This document shows positions 50,313-64,000 of a stretch of 64,000 nucleotides of DNA, in pieces. The DNA is taken from NCBI GenBank assembly GCA_963737075.1, contig CAVTRI010000002.1:434001-498000 (forward strand), read 5' to 3'. The notes beneath the pieces are model-generated. The model made no database searches. It had not been told where the DNA came from and saw only the letters and a list, made by a program, of their open reading frames with translations. Positions within the stretch are counted from its first letter, which is position 1. Every line of letters begins with the position of its first letter. Origin of the DNA: CAVTRI01 sp963737075 (lineage in GTDB: Bacteria > Actinomycetota > Acidimicrobiia > Acidimicrobiales > Palsa-688). Position numbers and translations under genes: made by a program.

Positions 50313-50728
50313 CGCAACCTCTCGACTCGTGACGTCCGCCGACCGGCTTCCGACCGTTAGCGACGCGCGCCTACAGCCGGCCGATAGGCCGTCCGTCATG
50401 GTAGCGCGGCACCAGAAGGTACCGGGCGCCGCTCCGCCTGGGCGCGCCCCGTATGCCCCCGTGAGCGGCCAGAGGGCGCGGGAAGGCGTCAAGGCGCCCG
50501 CCATATGACGCGAACAGCGGCCTCTGTGACGCTCTAGCGCGGTACTTGGTGCTGATCATGACGTGTGGGCGCGCCAGTTGCGGTCGGACCGCGTCCAAAC
50601 GGCGCGCCCAGCCGCGCGGCGACCGTCTCTCTGAAAGCGCTTACAGAAAACCCTTGACGGTAGGACTGAGCACCGGTATGGTTGAAAGCGCTTACACCCA
50701 GCAACCACAGCGGGGGCCGGGGGAATAC
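50313..50728. other. Divergent intergenic region between rpsL and the LacI gene
   Basis: 416 bp without a convincing gene. The right part holds the LacI promoter and operators (50632-50696). The left part should carry the str promoter for rpsL on the minus strand, but I could not match a convincing -35/-10 pair. Confidence 0.5.
50632..50696 (+). promoter_or_regulatory. Promoter flanked by two LacI-type operators
   Basis: The same 14-mer TGAAAGCGCTTACA, with palindromic core AAGCGCTT, occurs at 50632-50645 and 50683-50696, 51 bp apart. Between them TTGACG (50654-50659) and TATGGT (50677-50682) are exactly 17 bases apart. The second operator covers the expected transcript start. This is a strong autoregulation layout for the LacI gene that starts at 50729. 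Confidence 0.8.
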
Positions 50729-51838
50729 ATGCCAGCAGGTGGGGTCAGCGCGCCCACGATCTATGACGTCGCGGAGTTAGCCAACGTCTCGATCGCGACG
50801 GTCTCCCGGGTGCTCAACGGACAGGTGAGCCCCGGTTCCCCCACCCACGAGCGGGTGACGGCAGCCGTCGAGCAGCTGAGCTTCGTGCCCAACGGCGCCG
50901 CCCGGGGGCTCTCCAAGGGGCTCAAGAAGGTCCTCGGGATCGTGTTCGGCGGCTCACCCGCGACCGACGATCTGGTCAGCTTCGAAGAGGAGAGCCTGCT
51001 CTTCGCCGACGCCGTGGTTCGGGGGGCGGAGTCCGGTGCACAGCGCCTGGGCTTTTCCTTGTTGCTCAGCGGTGCAGGGCCAGGGGCCTCGGAACAGACC
51101 CTGGCAGACCTCACCGGCAAGGTGGACGGGCTGATCCTCCTCGATCAGGTCCTCCCCGAGCGGCGGGTCGCCCCGATCGCCCGGCGGGTGCCCGTCGTGC
51201 TCCTCGCCGGCAGCGGCCGCAGCCGGGTGGCCTACACCGTCCGGGTCGACAATGTCAGCGCCATGGGTGCGGTGGCCGAGCACCTGGTCGTCGTGCACGG
51301 TCTTCGCCGCCTGGCATTCATGTCCGGCCTCGCCGCCAGCCCGGACAGCTCGAGTCGGGCCGAGTCCTTCATGCACGCCGCGAGCGAGCTTGGGGCCACC
51401 GTTGAGCCCCTGGCCACCTGGGCCGGGGACTGGACGTCCGGTAGCGCGGCGCGGACCACCCGGGCCCGGCTCGAGGCCGGTGACCTGCCGCAGGCCATCG
51501 TGTGCGCCAACGACCAGATGGCGATCGGCGCCATGCACGCCGCGATCCGGGCCGGACTGACAGTGCCCGGCGATGTAGCCGTGGTCGGGTTCGACGATAT
51601 TTCCGTCGCCCGCCATTTGATGCCGCCGCTGACGACGGTCCGCCAACCGAGCCGCCAGCTCGGAGCGACGGCCGTGGATGTCCTCGTCGACGTGGTGACC
51701 GGGCGGCCTCCCGCCGACCGGGAGCTGGTCCTGCCCACGGCACTGGTGATCCGTGCCAGCTGCGGCTGTCCACCTGGCCCCCACACCGGGGCTGACGAGG
51801 TCTGGCAGATCGAGGCCGCCCACGCGGTGACCACATAA
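50729..51838 (+). CDS. LacI-family transcriptional regulator
   Basis: 369 residues from ATG 50729 with a G-rich ribosome binding site. The N-terminal HTH TIYDVAELANVSIATVSRVL is classical LacI; the hinge LSFVPNGAARGLSKG follows, then a periplasmic-binding-protein-like sugar domain (VVGFDDISVARHLMPPLTTV). It probably represses itself and the downstream oligosaccharide uptake and beta-glucosidase genes. The effector is likely a beta-glucoside such as cellobiose, by context only. Confidence 0.92.
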   Translation: MPAGGVSAPTIYDVAELANVSIATVSRVLNGQVSPGSPTHERVTAAVEQLSFVPNGAARGLSKGLKKVLGIVFGGSPATDDLVSFEEESLLFADAVVRGAESGAQRLGFSLLLSGAGPGASEQTLADLTGKVDGLILLDQVLPERRVAPIARRVPVVLLAGSGRSRVAYTVRVDNVSAMGAVAEHLVVVHGLRRLAFMSGLAASPDSSSRAESFMHAASELGATVEPLATWAGDWTSGSAARTTRARLEAGDLPQAIVCANDQMAIGAMHAAIRAGLTVPGDVAVVGFDDISVARHLMPPLTTVRQPSRQLGATAVDVLVDVVTGRPPADRELVLPTALVIRASCGCPPGPHTGADEVWQIEAAHAVTT

Positions 51839-51869
51839 AACGCGAAGCGGCGGAGGAGGAAGCGCATCG

Positions 51870-52213
51870 GTCGTCATGGACGCCGGCCGCGTGGTTGAAG
51901 AGGCCGCCGCCAAGGACCTCTTTTACGCCCCTCGCCACCCCTACAGTCTCGGGCTCTCGGCATCGTTCCCGTCGCTGCACGGCGAGCGAAGGCGCCGTGA
52001 GGGCATACCGGGTTCTCCCCCGGACATGCGATTTTCCCACCGGCTGCCCGTTTCATCCTCGGTGCCCGTTCGCGGATCGGCGGTGCGCCGAAGCCGAGCC
52101 GGTCCTGTTGCCAGTCCACGGGAGCTGAGCCGCGAACGGCAGCCTGCTGGCGGCAGCTGGACCCTGTCGTTCCTGCCGCCCTCTCGAAGCCTTCAGCGGT
52201 GACCCATGACTGA
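51870..52213 (+). pseudogene. 3' remnant of an OppD/DppD-type ABC ATPase, frameshifted
   Basis: Starting at VVMDAGRVVEEA, only the C-terminal 110 or so residues of an oligopeptide-type ATPase are present: HPYSLGLSASFPSL, IPGSPPDMR, then in a second frame PTGCPFHPRCPFADRRC, then in a third frame RTAACWRQLDP. Correcting an extra T at 52032-52035 and an extra G at 52120-52122 joins all three and puts the stop at 52211-52213, overlapping the oppF start. The Walker A and B parts are absent, because the sequence upstream is the end of the LacI gene. Confidence 0.8.
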
Positions 52214-53284
52214 CGTGACGCCCGCCTTGGAAGCCCGAGCCTCACGCTGCACTACCCGGTTCGCGGACGGGCCCGCGGGCCACGCCATGTCCACGTGGTG
52301 GACGGCGTGGACATCGAGCTGTGGCCGGCCGAAGTAACCGCCGTGGTCGGCGAGAGTGGCAGCGGCAAGTCCAGCCTGGCGCGCATGCTTTGCCGGCTGA
52401 CGACCCCGACCGCCGGGCGGCTGTGGCTCGACGGTTCTGAAGTACCCCTGTCAGCCCGCCGATCACGGGCCTACCGGCGGCACGTGCAGCTCATCCTCCA
52501 GGACCCGTTCTCGTCCCTCAACCCGGTCCACACCGTTCGCTACCACCTCCGCCGGCCGCTGCAGCTGCACAAGATGACAGCCAGGGGTGACCTCGACGCG
52601 ACCGTCGAGGCCTTGTTGGGGAAGGTCAAGCTCACGCCGGCGTCCCGATATGTCGACCGCCTCCCCCATGAGCTGTCGGGCGGCCAGCTACAACGGGTTG
52701 CGATCGCCCGGTGTCTGGCCGTGGCGCCGAAAGTGCTCCTCGCCGACGAGCCGGTATCGATGCTCGACGTGTCGATCCGGTTGGGGGTGCTGAACCTCTT
52801 GCAGGAGTTGTGCCAGCAGGAGCAGCTAGCCGTGCTGTACATCACCCATGACCTGGCGTCGGCCCGGTACCTGGCGAGCCGCGTCATGGTCATGTACGCC
52901 GGCCAGGTCGTCGAGTCGGGCCCCGCGCTGCAGGTCGTCGACCACCCCACCCACCCGTACACGCAGCTGCTGCTCTCGGCGTCCGCCGACCCCGACCGAT
53001 CTGGGCCGCTCCTCCTTACCACCACCGGCGCACCCCCCAGCCTGATCGATCCGCCGCCGGGATGCCGCTTCCATCCCCGCTGTCCCCACGCCATGCCCGT
53101 CTGCTCCGTCGAGGCGCCTCCCGCGGTGGAAGTGGCACCGGGGCAGCGCTCGGCGTGCTGGCTGCACGTCGATCCGCCCCGCCGCGCCCAGCCGCCCCAG
53201 CGCGAGAGCGCGCCTCACCGAGACAATCCGCCTCATGAAGCCGAGCCGCTACACCAAGCAGCGTCCGCCGAGGGTGCGGAGTGA
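52206..53284 (+). CDS. OppF/DppF-type ABC ATPase, with a one-base frameshift near the start
   Basis: From GTG 52295 the frame is intact (329 residues): Walker A GESGSGKSS, QDPFSSLNP, signature LSGGQLQRVAIARCL, Walker B VLLADEPVSMLD, and the C-terminal oligopeptide-transporter motif GCRFHPRCPHAMPVC. The true N-terminus lies upstream in another frame: ATG 52206 reads MTDVTPALEAR, and adding one G at 52239 continues it as GLTLHYPVRGRARGPRHVHV into the main frame. With that base the product is 359 residues. The tail is His/Pro/Glu-rich. Confidence 0.85.
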
Positions 53285-53481
53285 AGCCCGCCCGCCCACC
53301 ACCCGTCGGACGCGCCGGGAACGCGCCCTGCGCGCTCCCGGACGACCCGAGCCAAAGACGAGTCAAGCCCGACTCGTCTCCGACGCTCGGATCCGACCGA
53401 CACACCAGTACCCAGAGGACATCCCGCAAGGTCATCCCAACCCGGGCCGGGGAGCCGGCCGTTCACATGGAGGATACGCCA

Positions 53482-55167
53482 ATGAAACGCAGGACCGGAA
53501 CCGCCATCGCGCTGATCGGCGTGTTGGCGCTGATCGCCGCGGCATGCGGCGGCAGTTCCCACAAGGGGGCGGCCCCGACCACCGCGCCGGGCTCCGCCAA
53601 CAACACCAACGCCAGCAGCAACGCCAACGTCACGATCGACATGGAGGCCAACACGCTCTCCGGACCGATCGCTGGGGGCTTCAACCCCTTCCTTCCCAAC
53701 GAGGACGCGTACAGCCTCGGGGCGGTGGACCTGATCTACGAGCCCCTGCTCCAGTTCAACATCCTCAAGCCCGGCACCACCTACCCGTGGCTGGCGCAGT
53801 CCGCCTCCTGGAGCGACGGCGGCAAGACCCTGACCTTCCAGCTGCATAACGGCGTCAAATGGAGCAACGGCACGCCCTTCACGAGTGCCGACGTCGTCTA
53901 CACGTTCAACCTCATGAAGGCCAACACCGCCATCAACTCATTCGGGGTCACCTTCGCGTCGGTGAGCGCTCCGTCGCCGACGAAAGTCGTCATGACCTTC
54001 GCCCAGCCGGCGTATAGCCAGTTCTACGCAATCGCTGGCCAGACGCTGATCATCCCGCAGTCGATGTGGTCGTCGGTTTCGAATCCGGGGACGTTCGCCG
54101 ACACCACTCCGGTCGGGACGGGGCCGTATCTGTTGAAGTCGCTCACGCCGGAGAGCATCACCCTGGTCAAGAACCCCAACTACTGGCAGCAAGGCAAGCC
54201 GGCGATCTCCACTGTCGTGTTCCCCGACTATCAGTCCAACACCACGGCGACCTCGGCGCTGGAAAGCGGCGAGTTGACGTGGGGCGGCAACTTCATCTCC
54301 CACATCCAGCAGATCTTTGCGAACACGTCCAACCACGTCTTCTTCTCGCCGCCGAACAACACGGTCGCGCTGTGGCCCAACCTCCGGCAGTTCCCGACCA
54401 ACAACCTGGCCGTCCGGGAAGCGATCAGTCTGGCCATCAACCGGCCTCAGATCGCCCAGGAGGGTGAAGAAGGCGACGAGGCGCCGGCAACGTCCAATAC
54501 CGGCTTGATCCTGCCCAACGACAAGCAGTACTTGAGCTCCACCGCCAACACGCTTCCGTACGACCTCAGCAAGGCCGCACAAGTCATGCAGCAGGCCGGT
54601 TTCACGCTGAAGAGCGGCGTGTGGACGAGCAGCAGTGGGCAACAGGTCACCATCAGCCTCGAGGATCCGGCGTCGTACTCCGACTACATGGCGTCCGACC
54701 AGGCCATCGCCCAGGAGCTGACCAGCTTCGGCATCAAGACCAGTGTCGACGGCGTGGCAGTCAACGCCTGGAACTCCGACCTGGCCAGCGGCCACTTCGG
54801 GATGACCCTGCACTGGGGCCAGACGGCGGCGACGCCTTACGGCAAGTACGAAAACTGGCTGGATCCGACGCTGATCGGTGGCTCGGCCGGCAACTTCGAG
54901 GGCTTTAACAACCCGGCGGCGACAGCCGCCCTCACGGCCTACGCCGGCGCGGGTGACAACGCGGGCATCCAGTCGGCCATCAACAGCCTCGGGCAGATCG
55001 TCGCCACGCAACTTCCGATCATCCCGGTCACGTATGGCGCCGCGTGGGGTGAGTACAACCAGTCGAAGGTGACGGGCTTCCCGTCGGCCAGCGACTCGTA
55101 CGACCCGGCACAGCCCTCCGTTCCGTCCGACGAGTACGTGCTGCTGCGGCTGCGCCCGGTGGGCTGA
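53482..55167 (+). CDS. Lipoprotein substrate-binding protein, SBP_bac_5 family
   Basis: A 561-residue extracellular binding protein for peptides or oligosaccharides. ATG 53482 follows GGAGG by 8 bases. The signal peptide ends in a lipobox (LIAAACGGS) with an Asn/Thr/Ser-rich linker. SBP_bac_5 motifs include LTFQLHNGVKWSNGTPFTSA and VGTGPYLLKSLTPESITLVK. With the LacI gene and GH1 around it, a beta-oligosaccharide is the likely ligand; inference. The permeases are missing. Confidence 0.9.
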   Translation: MKRRTGTAIALIGVLALIAAACGGSSHKGAAPTTAPGSANNTNASSNANVTIDMEANTLSGPIAGGFNPFLPNEDAYSLGAVDLIYEPLLQFNILKPGTTYPWLAQSASWSDGGKTLTFQLHNGVKWSNGTPFTSADVVYTFNLMKANTAINSFGVTFASVSAPSPTKVVMTFAQPAYSQFYAIAGQTLIIPQSMWSSVSNPGTFADTTPVGTGPYLLKSLTPESITLVKNPNYWQQGKPAISTVVFPDYQSNTTATSALESGELTWGGNFISHIQQIFANTSNHVFFSPPNNTVALWPNLRQFPTNNLAVREAISLAINRPQIAQEGEEGDEAPATSNTGLILPNDKQYLSSTANTLPYDLSKAAQVMQQAGFTLKSGVWTSSSGQQVTISLEDPASYSDYMASDQAIAQELTSFGIKTSVDGVAVNAWNSDLASGHFGMTLHWGQTAATPYGKYENWLDPTLIGGSAGNFEGFNNPAATAALTAYAGAGDNAGIQSAINSLGQIVATQLPIIPVTYGAAWGEYNQSKVTGFPSASDSYDPAQPSVPSDEYVLLRLRPVG

Positions 55168-55189
55168 GGCCCGCACAGGTCACACAGCC

Positions 55190-55232
55190 AGGCGGTCAGG
55201 GGCGCAGCGCCCCCTCTCGCCCCTGACCGCCT
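55190..55232 (+). terminator. 15-bp hairpin between the SBP gene and GH1
   Basis: AGGCGGTCAGGGGCG (55190-55204) and CGCCCCTGACCGCCT (55218-55232) pair perfectly with a 13-base loop 22 bp after the SBP stop. There is no T tract, which is common for actinobacterial terminators. It could attenuate transcription into the GH1 gene. Confidence 0.7.
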
Positions 55233-55263
55233 TCACTCCCGTTCCGTCTCGAAAGGCAAATCT

Positions 55264-56382
55264 GTGCCCGAACCACTCACGTTCCCACCCGGCTTCCTGT
55301 GGGGCGTTTCGACCGTGCCTGCTCTCACCCTTTACCACTGGGACCTCCCGCAGCCCCTGGAGGACGCCGGCGGCTGGGTCGTCCGCGAGACAGCGGAGCG
55401 CTTCGCCGAGTTCGCGTCACTCGTTGCCGACGCCCTTGGCGACCGGGTGGGCCTGTGGACCACGCTCAACGAGCCGTGGTGCTCGGCGTGGCTCGGGTAC
55501 GGGAGCGGCGCCCACGCCCCGGGGCGGCGGGACCTCGGCGCCGCGGCGGCGGCGACCCACCACCTGCTGGTTGGTCACGGGCTCGCTGTCGACGCCGTGC
55601 GCGCCGCCGTCCCCCGGTCCCGCGTGGGAATCAGCCTCAACGTCTCTCCGGTCCGGCCAGCCAGCGACCACCCCGACGATGTGGCCGCCGCTCGCATGGT
55701 CGACGGGAATCTCAACCGCATCTTCTTGGGGCCGCTGTTCGTGGGTGCCTATCCAGAGGACATGCTGGAGCACTACGCATCCAAGCGGCCCGGGTTTTCG
55801 GTCGTCAGGCCCGGCGACCTTGAGGTGACCGGCCGGGTCATCGACTTCTTAGGGCTCAATTTCTACAAGCCGGAGATGGTGGCTGCCCGCCACCGCAAGG
55901 CCGACGTGATGGCGGCCGGCTGGTGCGTCCCGGGAGCCACAGTCAACGCAGTCGACGACGACCTGGGCGCCATCAATATCTTCCGTCCCGAAAGCGGCCG
56001 GACGCTGATGGGCTGGCCCATCGAGCCGGACGGGCTGACCGAGTTGCTCGTCGATCTGCGCGACCAGGTCGGCCCGATCCCGATGTACGTGACTGAAAAC
56101 GGTGCCGGATTCGCCGACTACGTCGGGCCGGACGCGATCGTCCACGACGCCGAGCGCATCGCCTATCTGGATGCCCACCTTCGTGCCGCGCGTGATGCCA
56201 TCGACCAGGGTGTCGATCTCCGCGGGTACTTCGTGTGGAGCCTTCTGGACAACTTCGAGTGGGCGCACGGCTACCACATGCGCTTCGGCCTCGTCTGGGT
56301 CGACTACCCCACTGGCACCCGGATCCCCAAAGACAGCTTCGGCTGGTACCGGCGGGTGGCCGCCAACAACAGCGTCCCCTGA
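55264..56382 (+). CDS. GH1 beta-glucosidase with an internal deletion
   Basis: Family 1 glycoside hydrolase fold; acid/base Glu70 in TTLNEPW and nucleophile Glu278 in YVTENG are present, and the end (GYFVWSLLDNFEWAHGYHMR) is complete. However, at 372 residues it is about 100 short: FPPGFLWGVST jumps directly to VPALTLYHWDLPQ, omitting the region with the substrate-binding Gln/His and the first beta/alpha units. The frame is kept. The product is probably inactive unless the deletion is an assembly error. GTG start with GAAAGG upstream. Confidence 0.88.
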   Translation: MPEPLTFPPGFLWGVSTVPALTLYHWDLPQPLEDAGGWVVRETAERFAEFASLVADALGDRVGLWTTLNEPWCSAWLGYGSGAHAPGRRDLGAAAAATHHLLVGHGLAVDAVRAAVPRSRVGISLNVSPVRPASDHPDDVAAARMVDGNLNRIFLGPLFVGAYPEDMLEHYASKRPGFSVVRPGDLEVTGRVIDFLGLNFYKPEMVAARHRKADVMAAGWCVPGATVNAVDDDLGAINIFRPESGRTLMGWPIEPDGLTELLVDLRDQVGPIPMYVTENGAGFADYVGPDAIVHDAERIAYLDAHLRAARDAIDQGVDLRGYFVWSLLDNFEWAHGYHMRFGLVWVDYPTGTRIPKDSFGWYRRVAANNSVP

Positions 56383-56428
56383 GCGGCGGGACCGCCCCCG
56401 AAGGGACGGCCCCACAAGGCTGAGCGTG

Positions 56429-64000
<7,572 letters not shown>

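Overview
The window looks like a chromosome segment of a high-GC actinobacterium. Supporting features are the RpoB/RpoC and ribosomal protein sequences, a bc1-aa3 branch with a diheme QcrC and a CtaF-type subunit IV, an Sdh1-type succinate dehydrogenase, the rplM-rpsI-glmM order, and many GTG/TTG starts with 1-4 base gene overlaps. Acidimicrobiia or a neighbouring class is my best guess, but this is inference. No rRNA, tRNA, CRISPR array or classical transposase was seen.

Layout. 1-2420: rplM-rpsI-glmM on the minus strand. 2705-5710: cytochrome aa3 subunits II, I and IV on the plus strand. 5720-14500: an accessory stretch with an aldo/keto reductase, a small unknown protein, a LIV-type ABC transporter (LivH-LivM fusion, LivG, and a distant LivF), a VOC-fold protein, two head-to-head paralogous TetR regulators and an SDR. 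14546-18643: ctaE-qcrC-qcrA-qcrB on the minus strand. 18851-20964: ctaG and an ACT-domain threonine dehydratase. 21071-25670: a LysR regulator divergent from sdhCAB. 25675-50312: the translation/transcription supercluster on the minus strand (rpsL-rpsG-fusA-tuf-rpsJ, rplC through secY-adk, map, rpmJ, rpsM-rpsK-rpsD-rpoA-rplQ-truA). 50546-56382: a plus-strand LacI/oligosaccharide-ABC/beta-glucosidase island. 56429-64000: rpoC and the 3' part of rpoB.

How it fits together. The core genes build the transcription and translation machinery and a complete Sdh, bc1 and aa3 respiratory chain. The normally continuous rpoBC-str-S10-spc-alpha cluster is interrupted three times: by the sugar island between rpoC and rpsL, by an M1-peptidase-like gene between rpsJ and rplC, and by an acyl-CoA dehydrogenase between adk and map. 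infA is missing from its usual place beside map and rpmJ.

What stands out. (1) A GC-rich 45/46-bp tandem repeat family occurs in two arrays 18 kb apart, one of which is translated as the C-terminus of the LysR protein. (2) Short direct repeats copy the stop-codon region of ctaD, adk and rpmJ a few tens of bases downstream. (3) Several large inverted repeats lie in intergenic gaps. (4) rplN carries a one-base deletion in a homopolymer, and three more single-base indels lie in oppD/oppF, so homopolymer error in the assembly is likely. (5) The sugar island is damaged: the permeases and the 5' part of oppD are gone, and the GH1 gene has an in-frame internal deletion. (6) L4, L22, S3 and RpoC have long low-complexity tails. 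I did not find a clear new defence or catalytic system; the repeat/duplication pattern is the most unusual signal.
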